A stretch of DNA of 37,536 bases, taken from positions 1 through 37,536 of the forward strand of contig JAEXCS010000026.1 in assembly GCA_023402075.1 (NCBI GenBank). The letters run 5' to 3'. Within the stretch, counting starts at the first letter, position 1. Each line of letters opens with the position of its first letter. Below the pieces are notes generated by a model. That model saw only the letters and a program-made list of their open reading frames with translations, made no database searches and was not told where the DNA came from. The DNA is from Bacillota bacterium (GTDB lineage: Bacteria; Bacillota; Clostridia; Oscillospirales; Oscillospiraceae). Below are positions 1 to 7,767 of this stretch, piece after piece. Made by a program: the position numbers and the translations under genes.

Positions 1-68
1 CGTTGCCCGTGTCTGTCACGATTTACTATTTCTTTTCCGCACCAGTCACATATCACTTTTGATTGCAT
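1..68 (-). CDS. Start of small zinc-finger-like protein (cut by window edge)
   Basis: Only the first 22 or so codons are present; the gene runs off the left end. On the minus strand an ATG at 68..66 follows a GGAGGG ribosome binding site by 7 nt, and the frame reads MQSKVICDWCGKEIVNRD with no stop. The C-x2-C pair followed by GKE resembles one half of a small treble-clef or zinc-ribbon protein. It overlaps the last 23 bases of the VRR-NUC gene in another frame, as is common in tightly packed phage operons. A GTG at 56..54 is a second possible start but has no well-placed ribosome binding site. The function cannot be named from this fragment. Confidence 0.5.
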   Translation of the reverse strand, partial: MQSKVICDWCGKEIVNRDRHGQ

Positions 69-330
69 TGATGATCCCTCCAATCTGCTGTTCATCATCA
101 AGGACATACACCTTAAAGCCGAGCCGCTGAAGCAGCCCATGTCTCGATAGCTGTAATGGACGCGGCTTTTCTCCCGGAGCCTTAACTTCCACGAAGCCGA
201 TGTGACTGCCCGGTAAAAGCACGATGCGATCTGGCATACCATCGAAACTGGGAGAAACGAGCTTCAGCGCGATACCTCCCATATTTTTCACGGCTCTCAC
301 GAGCTTCTGTTCTATCTGTTTTTCTCTCAT
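46..330 (-). CDS. VRR-NUC domain nuclease, phage replication module
   Basis: A 94-residue protein of the VRR-NUC family (PD-(D/E)xK nuclease fold). The core is visible: MPDRIVLL supplies the first acidic residue and FVEVKAPG the E-x-K pair, followed by a helix with Q-L-S-R-H and a C-terminal strand. Stand-alone VRR-NUC proteins of this size occur in clostridial phages next to VapE-type helicases and family A polymerases, where they are thought to act as Holliday-junction or flap nucleases; that role is inferred from the family. The ATG at 330..328 is preferred over an upstream in-frame ATG because GGGAG sits 7 nt before it. It is downstream of and co-directional with the primase-helicase gene. 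Confidence 0.85.
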   Translation of the reverse strand: MREKQIEQKLVRAVKNMGGIALKLVSPSFDGMPDRIVLLPGSHIGFVEVKAPGEKPRPLQLSRHGLLQRLGFKVYVLDDEQQIGGIINAIKSDM

Positions 331-344
331 ATTGAACTCCCTCT

Positions 345-470
345 GGAACAGTGGAACAGGAAGGAACAACTTCTCCTATATATTCCTTACGCGTGTGTTT
401 TCTCTTTATAGGTTGTTTTTAGCCGGATGAATATATATGTAAAAGCTGTTCCTGTTCCAATTCTTGTTCC
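345..470 (-). repeat. Inverted clusters of GGAACA/TGTTCC hexamers between vapE-like and VRR-NUC genes
   Basis: GGAACA occurs at 345-350, 353-358 and 363-368, and its reverse complement TGTTCC at 447-452, 453-458 and 465-470. The two clusters face each other across an AT-rich stretch of about 78 bases. In the minus-strand transcript they can pair over several bases, so this could be a long intercistronic stem, or on DNA a set of binding sites. The lower cluster lies just upstream of the VRR-NUC ribosome binding site. The function is unknown. Confidence 0.5.
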
Positions 471-471
471 G

Positions 472-2814
472 TTATTTGCTTAACTGGTAGAGTCGCTGCT
501 TACCGTACAGGGGCAGGCGTTGGGATGTTTTACTACGCTCCCATCCGGGGACTTGGGTCATAAGCGCCGCAATCGCATAGCTGTCCGTGGTCTTGAGCTC
601 GGAGAGATTCTTCCCGAAGCATTCACACCAGATTTCAGCATTGCTTACAGTTTTACGGGCTACAGTGCCCTTCGGCGCAACAGGACTATCCGTATTGGAG
701 AGGTATTCCCGGCGGGCATAGATGTCCATGTCACTCCAGTTTTCCGGGAGCACCTTAGAGAGGTATTCCTCCACCATGCCAACACGCTCGTCAACCTCCA
801 TAGCGCCGCGCTGCGCTTCTTCAGCAGCATCCAATACGTCGCCCTCCAGATACAGCTTTTCACCGGACTTCCATATTTCTTTTGCCTCGGCCCAGAACTG
901 CGCGCGGAATGCCTCGTCAAATACCCACTTCTTTTTTTGCTTTCGCTGGTGTACCTTAATGATCCAGAAGCGCCGGTTTCCCGTAATATCACGCAGATAT
1001 CCTCGCTCGCCATTGACTGTGGCGATGATAATGCTTTGGCGCGGATGACTTTCGACTACCTTTCCGTAAGAAGGTCGGTACTTATCGTCGGAGGTGGAAA
1101 GGAATGCTTTTACTTTTTCAATGTCTGCCTTTTTCATACCGGCGAGCTCACCGATCTCCACAATCCAGAAGCCCTGCAGCTTTTCCGCGCCAGATTTGTC
1201 ATCCATATCTGTCAACGAGAGCGTTTCCGAGTAATACTCGGTCGTGACAAGGTCCTTAAAAATACTGCTCTTGCCTATGCCTTGGTCGCCGTCCAGCACC
1301 GGAACGCAGTCGAACTTGATTCCCGGCACATAGATGCGAGCAACAGCCGCCGCGAAAGTCTTTCTGGTAACCGTGCGGATATATTCGGTGTCCTCCGCTT
1401 TCAAATACTTGATGAATAGGTCTTCAACACGGCGGACTCCATCCCACTCAGGGAGAGAATCGAGGTAGTCGCGTATTGGATGAAAATGCCGGTCATCTGC
1501 AACCTTGGTAAAGCTGACATCATAATTTCGGGTAGAGAAGACGCCATAACGGATATCTATTAGGGATTTAAGCTGCGCGGTGTCAGCATCACGCCAGAAG
1601 CTGTTTCCCTCTGGCCTGTCCCATGGGAGCGGCCCCGTAACTTGAATTCGGTTTGCCAGTTCATTCTGGGCGAAGTTTGCGAAGTCAGGATCGTTGTTGA
1701 GAATGAGGTTTAGATTCCAGACGCTGTTCTCCAGCAGTTCGCTGCGGGATTGCGTTTTGAGCTGCTTTTGCCATTCTGTATCATCAGCAGCGAGAAAATC
1801 ACATTCCGCTTCGGATCGCCGTTCTTCCAGTATCAGCAGCTTGACCTTTTCATCGTTGCTTGCAAATTCGGACATAGCAGCAAAGGACTTTTTCTCATCG
1901 TCGCCACCAAACTTGTGTATGCGCACGAGGTCAAAAGCGTTAAGCAGCTTGCCGCAGGCGGGGTCGGTCGCGTGGTGACTGTACGCGAACTTGTCATCGT
2001 AGATCACGACACCGGCAGTGCTTTCGCCGGAGATGTAGTCATAACGCCCTTCTGCAACCGACGGAGCATAAATATCTGAGAGAAACTTGTCGATTGCTGC
2101 CGTAATTGAATAGGCACGGCAGAACGCACCGACTACGCTGGACTTGGCGAGAGGGTCCTCCTGCGGCTTCTGACTCGGCTTGCTGACCTTGCTTTCCCGC
2201 GAGGTGGTGGGTAGTAAAGAGCAATCCTGCCAATTGGGGTACGCCGCCAGAATTTTATCCGGGTCAAGCAGCTCGCCGTCAAAGAACTCGCAGATATATT
2301 CACCGTTTGACGGGCAGGTCGGCCAGTACATGAGCTGGTTTGGTATAAAGGAACACTCGTCAAACATATCGATACCGAGCTCCGCAGCCATATAGCGGGA
2401 TACCGCCACAAACTCGTCAGCAGAAACATCTCTTGTGAAGGGCGCGACGATACGGAGACGGGGCGCTTCCGGCGTGTGGCTGTGTGTGGAATACACCGCG
2501 CACCTGAAATTCAGCTTATTCTCCAACGCTGCGACGAACTCCGGCGTAGCATTATCGATATCGGGCGTCCACAGAGAGCGGCAGGAGACATTTCCAACCT
2601 TGCGAAGGTTGTCTCGCAAATGCCCGCCGACGAAGCCACCCTTATCTTTTATTTCATCACGCTTGGGCTTCGGGAGCTTGGCATATTCTTCGGCTGTTTC
2701 AGTAGTGCGTATTGGCGTTTTCAGTCGGTCGCATATGTCACCGAAGGACATAGTCTTATTCGACCAGAATTTTGCCTGACGGGAGTTACCGAAGGCAATC
2801 TTCAATTCACGCAT
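472..2814 (-). CDS. Phage primase-helicase: AEP-like primase fused to VapE/VirE-type helicase
   Basis: A 780-residue replication protein. The N-terminal part carries an AEP-type primase signature: DID at residues 85-87 and STH at 109-111 followed by APRLR. The C-terminal half is a VapE/PF05272-like P-loop ATPase with Walker A GDQGIGKS at 509-516, a Walker B-like IVEIGEL near 551-557, and the family hallmark GNRRFW near 612-617. It probably unwinds and primes phage DNA for the polymerase encoded just upstream. The ATG at 2814..2812 has GAGGAGGT 8 nt before it; an in-frame longer start lacks this. It overlaps the stop of the DUF4406 gene by 8 bp, which suggests translational coupling. Long ORFs on the opposite strand are shadows. 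Confidence 0.9.
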   Translation of the reverse strand: MRELKIAFGNSRQAKFWSNKTMSFGDICDRLKTPIRTTETAEEYAKLPKPKRDEIKDKGGFVGGHLRDNLRKVGNVSCRSLWTPDIDNATPEFVAALENKLNFRCAVYSTHSHTPEAPRLRIVAPFTRDVSADEFVAVSRYMAAELGIDMFDECSFIPNQLMYWPTCPSNGEYICEFFDGELLDPDKILAAYPNWQDCSLLPTTSRESKVSKPSQKPQEDPLAKSSVVGAFCRAYSITAAIDKFLSDIYAPSVAEGRYDYISGESTAGVVIYDDKFAYSHHATDPACGKLLNAFDLVRIHKFGGDDEKKSFAAMSEFASNDEKVKLLILEERRSEAECDFLAADDTEWQKQLKTQSRSELLENSVWNLNLILNNDPDFANFAQNELANRIQVTGPLPWDRPEGNSFWRDADTAQLKSLIDIRYGVFSTRNYDVSFTKVADDRHFHPIRDYLDSLPEWDGVRRVEDLFIKYLKAEDTEYIRTVTRKTFAAAVARIYVPGIKFDCVPVLDGDQGIGKSSIFKDLVTTEYYSETLSLTDMDDKSGAEKLQGFWIVEIGELAGMKKADIEKVKAFLSTSDDKYRPSYGKVVESHPRQSIIIATVNGERGYLRDITGNRRFWIIKVHQRKQKKKWVFDEAFRAQFWAEAKEIWKSGEKLYLEGDVLDAAEEAQRGAMEVDERVGMVEEYLSKVLPENWSDMDIYARREYLSNTDSPVAPKGTVARKTVSNAEIWCECFGKNLSELKTTDSYAIAALMTQVPGWERSKTSQRLPLYGKQRLYQLSK

Positions 2815-3238
2815 ATTCGCTGACCTCCTCGCAGTTTTCTGTAAAGTAGCGCAAGCGGTAATCCTTCCACTTCGCCCGTTTGATTTCTGCCTCCATACCG
2901 GCTGATATAACACCACCGAACACCCATACCTCCGAGCACTTGCTCATCAGGGCATTACCGAAGAACAGCCCAAGTTCCCGCTCCTTAGGGTCGTCGTCAT
3001 CCAGAAACTGCGGAAACAGCAGATGAGGCGCGATAGGGATATAGCCATTGTCGACGGCATATCGGCTGTAGCCTTGCGCGGCTTTCACGTTACCTTTCAC
3101 GTCACCCGAAAACGGCGAACAGATATACACGATAGGTCGGAAGGCACGAAGCGCACGTTCCTCTTTTTCAATCATTGTCATAGCTTCAAATGCGGTAGGG
3201 TCGTAATAGCCCTCGCTGTTGAATTTGTTTATACTCAA
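2807..3238 (-). CDS. DUF4406-like protein (nucleoside deoxyribosyltransferase-like fold), TTG start
   Basis: A 143-residue protein whose core (YICSPFSGDVKGNV, then APHLLFPQFLDDDD, then VWVFGGVISAGMEAEI) matches the DUF4406 / nucleoside 2-deoxyribosyltransferase-like fold common in phage replication modules. The substrate is unknown; salvage or modification of nucleotides is an inference. The start is chosen as TTG at 3238..3236 because AAAGGAG lies 7-8 nt upstream and the protein then begins MSINKFNSEGYYD; the longer frame reaches back through a structured leader and into the polymerase stop region. Its leader carries the first copy of the repeated RNA motif described at 3255-3309. The 3' end overlaps the primase-helicase start. 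Confidence 0.75.
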   Translation of the reverse strand: MSINKFNSEGYYDPTAFEAMTMIEKEERALRAFRPIVYICSPFSGDVKGNVKAAQGYSRYAVDNGYIPIAPHLLFPQFLDDDDPKERELGLFFGNALMSKCSEVWVFGGVISAGMEAEIKRAKWKDYRLRYFTENCEEVSEYA

Positions 3239-3254
3239 TGGGAACACTCCTTTC

Positions 3255-3309
3255 ACGACGGGCTTCTTGTCCGTCTCTACTACCCACTGGAAAAAAGAAG
3301 CCCCGTCGT
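3255..3309 (-). promoter_or_regulatory. Structured 5' leader motif, copy 1 (upstream of DUF4406 gene)
   Basis: On the minus strand, ACGACGGGGCTTCTT (3309..3295) can pair with AAGAAGCCCGTCGT (3268..3255): 14 base pairs with one bulged G. The 26-nt loop contains CCAGTGGGTAGT. The motif starts a few bases after the polymerase stop and ends just before the ribosome binding site of the TTG-started gene. The same core (TACGAYGGG, CTTCTTTTTT, CCAGTGGGTAGT) recurs at 7727-7765. Two similar non-coding copies, each with its own downstream complementary arm, point to a cis-acting RNA rather than chance. It may belong to one of the RNA motifs described upstream of DUF2800/DUF2815-type phage genes, but that cannot be confirmed here. 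Confidence 0.6.
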
Positions 3310-3320
3310 ACAAAAATCTT

Positions 3321-5261
3321 CTAATCTTTTTTATAAAAATCTGTCTCGTAGCCATCGGCACGGAGCAATAAGCCCTTTGCCCACGGTGGAGTTCTGCCCA
3401 TTTGCTCACAAACCGCTGCTAAAGACATACGCTGGTTCGCTTCGATAACAATCTCGTCGTGTATGTGCATGACAATGGAGCAGCAACGTAGCGTCTTCAT
3501 GGCATAACAGAGAACGTCGCGGGAAGTCGCCTGAACGATATTTTCAACGAGCTTCGGACCGTAGGTGTCAAGCCGCTCCCATTTCTTTGTGCCGCCGACG
3601 CCTTCGTAGGTGATGCAATGCCCACCGAACTGGTTTTCACCGATGCGCGGCTTTACATATGCGAGCTGTCTGCCGGATGGGAGCACAATAAACAGCATCG
3701 CACTCTGGCAGTAGAACTTGATGCCGTGAGTGACACAGATGCGTTTATCCCGAACTGCCTCTGTAGCGGCACGGTCAACGTCCCACCAGAACTGCACGAT
3801 GTGCGGATTTGCCTGTCGCCACGCTGTAACCAGCGGCTGAAGCTCGTCTTCGGTCAAGCCCATATCAAGAGCGCCCATTGCCTTGAGCGCACCAACTGAG
3901 CCGCCATAACCGAGTGCAAGTTCAGCAACTTTGCCTTTCTGGCGCAGGTGACCGTTGATGCCATGCTTCTCGACCGGCACCTTGAACATCTGCGATGCGG
4001 ACGCGCAGTAAATATCTCCACCGCCCTCGAACACATCCTGTCGCCATTTTTCTCCTGCAAGCCATGCGATGACGCGGGCTTCGATGGCACTGAAATCGGA
4101 AACGATAAACTTTGCACCCTCTCTCGGTATAAAAGCAGTGCGTATTAGTTGAGAGAGGGTGTCCGGCACATCCTCGTAGAGCATTTCAAGAGCATCAAAG
4201 TCGCCGACACGAACAAGGCTGCGGGCTTCAGCCAAATCCTCCAGATGGTTTTGAGGCAGATTTTGCATCTGGATAAGCCGACCTGCCCAGCGCCCGGTAC
4301 GATTTGCACCGTAGAACTGAAACATCCCACGAGCACGACCGTCGGCGCAGACCGCGTTTTCCATCGCCTGATACTTTTTCACCGACGATTTCGCAAGCTG
4401 CTGCCTGAGTAGAAGCACATTTGAGAGCTCCGGCGGTGCTGTTTTGAGCATCTCGGCAACGGCCTTTTTGCCGAGTGTGTCTGTTTCCATGCCGTTGTCG
4501 GCAAGCCACTGTTTCATCTGCTGTACCGAGTTTGGATTGTCCAGTTCTGTGAGCTGTTTCATTGCCGCTGTAAGTTCCGAGCGGGATCGCCCGTCAATGG
4601 CGATAGCTTCCCGCACAAGCGTCATATCCAGCGCCACGCCTCTGTCATTTATTTCTTGGTCAAGGTGATATTCGTCCCATACGGATTCCGGCACGGGAAA
4701 CTTCATAAGTTTTGCCTGTATGGACATTTCCGTTTCCACATCCCGCACGTTATACTTTTTGAACGCCGACCACTTGTCTGGCGCGTGATATGGATAATTG
4801 CGGGTGCGTTCACCGTTTGCTTTTGTTGGCGCACAGGGCTGGCAGAAGTATTTGATGAGGTCTTTGCCTTCGGCCAGCTTCTGCTTATCCAGCTTGAGCA
4901 CCGCGCCGACGCCCTCCAGCGACAGCGGCAAACCCATCGTTGCCGCCCAGACCATGGAACACCGCCACGGAGCCGGATCAATATATTTACCGGTCGGCAG
5001 GCCAATAAAGCGGGAAAGGCATATTCTCTCGAAGCTGGCGTTGAACGCCCACTTGGTCACCGCTTTGTCGGTAAGCGCCGCAAGGATGTCGGAGGGCAGC
5101 TTCTCGCCGCAGGCAAGGTCAACCACCTGCACAGCGCTACCGTCTACGGAATAGCCAAACAGTAATATTTCAAAATCCGGCGCTTCGACATAGCGGTAAA
5201 CACCCGACTTGGCGAGGTTAACGCTGGAAAAGGTCTCAATATCTATGCTGAGTGATTTCAT
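3321..5261 (-). CDS. Phage family A DNA polymerase with 3'-5' exonuclease domain
   Basis: A 646-residue replicative polymerase. The exonuclease domain opens with SIDIET (D7, E9) and has later acidic positions in NVRDVETEM near 171-179. The polymerase domain shows motif A DFSAIEARVIAWLAGE near 389-404, motif B RQKGKVAELALGYGG near 440-454 and motif C HDEIVIEA near the C-terminus. The order and spacing fit phage family A enzymes without a 5'-3' exonuclease domain. The ATG at 5261..5259 was chosen over a TTG two codons upstream because AAGGA is better spaced from it. It presumably copies the phage genome together with the primase-helicase, the DUF2815 protein and the nucleases. Confidence 0.95.
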   Translation of the reverse strand: MKSLSIDIETFSSVNLAKSGVYRYVEAPDFEILLFGYSVDGSAVQVVDLACGEKLPSDILAALTDKAVTKWAFNASFERICLSRFIGLPTGKYIDPAPWRCSMVWAATMGLPLSLEGVGAVLKLDKQKLAEGKDLIKYFCQPCAPTKANGERTRNYPYHAPDKWSAFKKYNVRDVETEMSIQAKLMKFPVPESVWDEYHLDQEINDRGVALDMTLVREAIAIDGRSRSELTAAMKQLTELDNPNSVQQMKQWLADNGMETDTLGKKAVAEMLKTAPPELSNVLLLRQQLAKSSVKKYQAMENAVCADGRARGMFQFYGANRTGRWAGRLIQMQNLPQNHLEDLAEARSLVRVGDFDALEMLYEDVPDTLSQLIRTAFIPREGAKFIVSDFSAIEARVIAWLAGEKWRQDVFEGGGDIYCASASQMFKVPVEKHGINGHLRQKGKVAELALGYGGSVGALKAMGALDMGLTEDELQPLVTAWRQANPHIVQFWWDVDRAATEAVRDKRICVTHGIKFYCQSAMLFIVLPSGRQLAYVKPRIGENQFGGHCITYEGVGGTKKWERLDTYGPKLVENIVQATSRDVLCYAMKTLRCCSIVMHIHDEIVIEANQRMSLAAVCEQMGRTPPWAKGLLLRADGYETDFYKKD

Positions 5262-5323
5262 AATCAACCGTCCTTAATGGGAACAAGGCGGCAAAGAAAT
5301 CTCTGCCGCCTGTCCCTGTAGCT

Positions 5324-5506
5324 TTACTTGAATTCCTTCATGCGCTGCCCGTGGTATTCGAGGTCACGAGCGGCCTGTGCCTTTTCACGCTTTTCGCGTT
5401 TGCGGTCATACACCGCGCTCTGAATCGCGGTGATGAGGAACACAACGCTGAAGCAGAGCCAGATAACGATGAGGGCGGTCACTAAGATGGTCTGTAAAGA
5501 TGTCAT
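5324..5506 (-). CDS. Small single-pass membrane protein
   Basis: A 60-residue protein. Residues 5-28 are strongly hydrophobic (LQTILVTALIVIWLCFSVVFL) and make one membrane helix; the rest is a charged, Lys/Arg/Glu-rich tail (DRKREKREKAQAARDLEYH). AAAGGTG lies 8 nt before the ATG. It sits between the polymerase and the DUF2815 gene on the same strand, with 20 bp to the latter. No family is recognised; the placement says it is transcribed with the replication genes. Confidence 0.7.
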   Translation of the reverse strand: MTSLQTILVTALIVIWLCFSVVFLITAIQSAVYDRKREKREKAQAARDLEYHGQRMKEFK

Positions 5507-5526
5507 GGATTTTCACCTTTCCTTTC

Positions 5527-6102
5527 TCAGTTCAAGAACTCGTCGTCATCGTCGGTGGCGAAGTCGGACTCAGCAGACGCCTTGCCGCCGAGAGGCTCAC
5601 CGTCGCGGAGCTTCTGCAGGTTGTTGAGGCCGCAGGCGATACCTTTGTTTCCATTGGAATTAAAAGCATAGAAGCTGATGCTGGCGCGACCGTACACGCC
5701 GGAGTAAACCTCCGCGCGGGTCAGGACGGGATTGCGGTCAGCGTCCACGATGCCGGGAGCAGTGGTCGCGTTGGCGTTGATGAAGTACGCGTTCGCGTAA
5801 GCCTCATCATCGGGGCGTTCCGTATCACCGTCGCGCAGGGGCGTTTTGAGTGCGGCCATCGGAGGCATGGACTTGCCATTGCCCTTGAGCTTGGCCTCGC
5901 CCTCGTGGTAAGCCGCCTCGATAGCAGCCTTGATCTTGGCGACCGTCTTAGTGTCGGACTTGGGAATGATGAGGCTGACCGAGAATTTTGGCGTACCGCC
6001 GTTGATAGACTTGGCCTCCCAGACGTTGGCGTAAGACCAGCGGGTGTCGGGACCAGTGATGACCTTCATCGGGTTGTTTACCTTATTTGTGCTGTTATTC
6101 AT
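5527..6102 (-). CDS. DUF2815 family protein, probable phage ssDNA-binding protein
   Basis: A 191-residue protein that fits the DUF2815 family: MKVITGPDTRWSYANVWE near the N-terminus, KFSVSLIIPKSD, GVYGRASISFYAFN and GIACGLNNLQKL, ending in an acidic tail (DFATDDDDEFLN). An acidic C-terminal tail is typical of single-stranded DNA-binding proteins, and this family is generally taken to be a phage SSB analogue; that is family-level inference. The ATG at 6102..6100 follows GGAGG by about 9 nt. It overlaps the end of the DUF2800 gene by 8 bp, so the two are probably co-translated. Confidence 0.88.
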   Translation of the reverse strand: MNNSTNKVNNPMKVITGPDTRWSYANVWEAKSINGGTPKFSVSLIIPKSDTKTVAKIKAAIEAAYHEGEAKLKGNGKSMPPMAALKTPLRDGDTERPDDEAYANAYFINANATTAPGIVDADRNPVLTRAEVYSGVYGRASISFYAFNSNGNKGIACGLNNLQKLRDGEPLGGKASAESDFATDDDDEFLN

Positions 6103-7234
6103 AATCGTTTTCCTCCATAAAATCATTTTTGGCTGTGTTCATCGCCGGACGCTTATCGCTCTCCGGGACGAGTGTGGGTTTACCCTGCGGTTTTTCGATA
6201 TACGCCGCGAGGAGTTCTTCAAGGCGGGATTTGCCGAGCAGCTTCTGCATGGCGGTGACACCGAGAACCTTGCGCTCGTAAGGGTCAAAGCCAGCATCGG
6301 TGACTGCACCGGCGACCGCTGTTTCGTTTGTGTATTTGCGGTTGGAGCGACCTTCGACCAGTTTCCAGCCGTTCCATTCCTTACCGCTAATAGCCTGTTG
6401 CAGTGCGTAGTCCTTGATATCCGCAGCCCATGCGACAAGGTCATCAACACGGGAGATAATTTCTTCAACCTCCTCATCTGTAAGCAGCGGCGGCAGCTTG
6501 AAGTCATAACGGGCAAGCTCCATATTGGCGTCAGCTCTGGCACGGCAGTCGTGCTTTGCCTTACAGAAGCCACACCATTCGCCGCAGAGGAAGTTTCCAT
6601 CACCAGCGAAAGCAAGGTCGGCTGTAGGTTTTAGTACCTCGTCTGCCCAGTGGTAAAGTTCATCTTTCGAGAGCTCGTATGTGCTGATGTTATCGCGGCG
6701 TGGCTGATAAATGGTCATGTGAACGGTATCAATGTCGTAGATTCCGTCGAACAGTTCCAGAGCACCGAGGGCGTAGCACTGCATTTGCGGGTTTTCCGTT
6801 GCATCGACCATGATTCCACGACCGTGCTTGTAGTCGATGATTTTCAGGGTGCCGTCTGCAATGATAAGGCAATCTGCGGTACCGAAGCCGGACGCTACCC
6901 AGCGGGAGAAGTCTACACGCTGCTCGATCATGACAACAGGATCGGCGCAGGTTTGCTTAGCAGCCTCCACCTGTTCGAGAACATAGGTGGCATAGCCGGT
7001 GGCGCAGTCGGCCATTTCCTCATTGAACCAGGTGAGGTTTTCGGTTGGGTCCTGTGCTTCCATGCCCAGCGCCTTGCGGAGCTTATATTCACAAAGCTCG
7101 TGAGCGTCGGTGCCTTCGGCGGCGTAGTCCGAGCCTTTATCCTCATAGCTCTCGCAGAGCCGAGCGGAGGGAGGACAGTGAAGCCAGCGCTCAGAAGATG
7201 ATGCGGATAGTACCGCGTGTCCTTTATGTGGCAT
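6095..7234 (-). CDS. DUF2800 family protein, Cas4/PD-(D/E)xK-like nuclease
   Basis: A 379-residue protein of the DUF2800 family, related to Cas4/RecB-like nucleases. Features seen: N-terminal SASSSERWLHCPPSARL, the nuclease core GTADCLIIADGTLKIIDYKHGRG (D...D-x-K), an MQCYALGA helix, and a C-terminal cysteine cluster FLCGEWCGFCKAKHDC that, together with the N-terminal Cys, could bind an iron-sulfur cluster. It probably processes DNA ends during phage replication or recombination with the DUF2815 partner. GGAGGA precedes the ATG by 8-9 nt. The start lies within the last 11 bases of the upstream gene, again suggesting coupling. Confidence 0.88.
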   Translation of the reverse strand: MPHKGHAVLSASSSERWLHCPPSARLCESYEDKGSDYAAEGTDAHELCEYKLRKALGMEAQDPTENLTWFNEEMADCATGYATYVLEQVEAAKQTCADPVVMIEQRVDFSRWVASGFGTADCLIIADGTLKIIDYKHGRGIMVDATENPQMQCYALGALELFDGIYDIDTVHMTIYQPRRDNISTYELSKDELYHWADEVLKPTADLAFAGDGNFLCGEWCGFCKAKHDCRARADANMELARYDFKLPPLLTDEEVEEIISRVDDLVAWAADIKDYALQQAISGKEWNGWKLVEGRSNRKYTNETAVAGAVTDAGFDPYERKVLGVTAMQKLLGKSRLEELLAAYIEKPQGKPTLVPESDKRPAMNTAKNDFMEENDYE

Positions 7235-7538
7235 TGTTCAGTTCCTCCGCATCGGCAAGCAGTGCTTTGTAATTAGCGGGGTCAACACCCGACAGCTTGT
7301 CGGCACCGTACTTCTGGAGCAGAGAGCGAATCTGAGCGGTATAGCCCGCACGGGACTTATTCGCAAGAACGGCTCTGACCGCTTCCAGTGTGAGTGGTGG
7401 TTCTTCCACCGGTGTGGGCGCTTCCGGCACTTCATCGCCGCTGAACTGCTCCGCCAACCAATTAGCCGCGTCGCTGATAACAGCAGCACACTTGCGCAGT
7501 TCTTCGATGGTCAATGCCATCTCGCTCGTTTTGCTCAT
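7224..7538 (-). CDS. Small phage replication-module protein (104 aa)
   Basis: The N-terminal half (MALTIEELRKCAAVISDAANWLAEQF) is a predicted helix, the middle is Pro/Glu-rich (EVPEAPTPVEEPPL), and the C-terminal half (TLEAVRAVLANKSRAGYTAQIRSLLQKYGADKLSGVDPANY) looks like a small helical domain resembling a SAP/HeH fold. Proteins with this layout sit next to DUF2800 in many clostridial phages and are sometimes mislabelled as rRNA biogenesis protein rrp5; I see no basis for that name. AAGGAG precedes the ATG by about 10 nt. It overlaps the previous small gene by 77 bp and the DUF2800 start by 11 bp. Confidence 0.8.
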   Translation of the reverse strand: MSKTSEMALTIEELRKCAAVISDAANWLAEQFSGDEVPEAPTPVEEPPLTLEAVRAVLANKSRAGYTAQIRSLLQKYGADKLSGVDPANYKALLADAEELNNAT

Positions 7539-7680
7539 TCGTTTTCTCTCCTTCCTTAGATTTGCTTTGTGCAGCGAGGATAGTGAGGTTTCTCGCCAGC
7601 CGCTTTGACACGACTGAAATTGCAGTCAAAATATCAATCAATTCCTCGTCCGTGCCGGATACTTGTCTTCCCTCGTTCAT
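7462..7680 (-). CDS. Small phage protein, long overlap with next gene
   Basis: A 72-residue frame starting MNEGRQVSGTDEELIDILTAISVVSKRLARNLTIL, mostly helical, with a basic tail ending in VCCCYQRRG. GGAGG sits 8 nt before the ATG at 7680..7678. The last 77 bases overlap the following gene in another frame, so the C-terminal 25 residues may be only a by-product. The N-terminal part, with an own ribosome binding site and leader motif, looks genuine. The function is unknown. Confidence 0.65.
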   Translation of the reverse strand: MNEGRQVSGTDEELIDILTAISVVSKRLARNLTILAAQSKSKEGEKTNEQNERDGIDHRRTAQVCCCYQRRG

Positions 7681-7682
7681 TA

Positions 7683-7765
7683 GGGCTTCCTCCAATCTGA
7701 GGACTTATTGTTTTTTCCTGTCCTCACTACCCACTGGAAAAAAAGAAGCCCATCGTACAAAAAAC
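7683..7765 (-). promoter_or_regulatory. Structured 5' leader motif, copy 2 (upstream of 72-aa gene)
   Basis: On the minus strand the core TACGATGGGCTTCTTTTTT followed by CCAGTGGGTAGT (about 7757..7727) repeats the motif at 3279-3309. Its GGGCTTC (7751..7745) can pair with GAAGCCC (7689..7683), which lies between the ribosome binding site and the ATG of the next gene. A second stem, TGAGGAC (7726..7720) with GTCCTCA (7704..7698), fits inside. Pairing of the outer stem would bury the translation start, so a translational switch is a reasonable hypothesis. The two copies differ in loop length and inner stem but keep the same core and a complementary GAAGCCC arm. Confidence 0.6.
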
Positions 7766-7767
7766 AG

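Noticed and set aside
520..1419. 299-codon plus-strand open frame opposite the primase-helicase
   Set aside because: Lies across the Walker A and GNRRFW region of the real gene on the other strand and shows no protein-family pattern.
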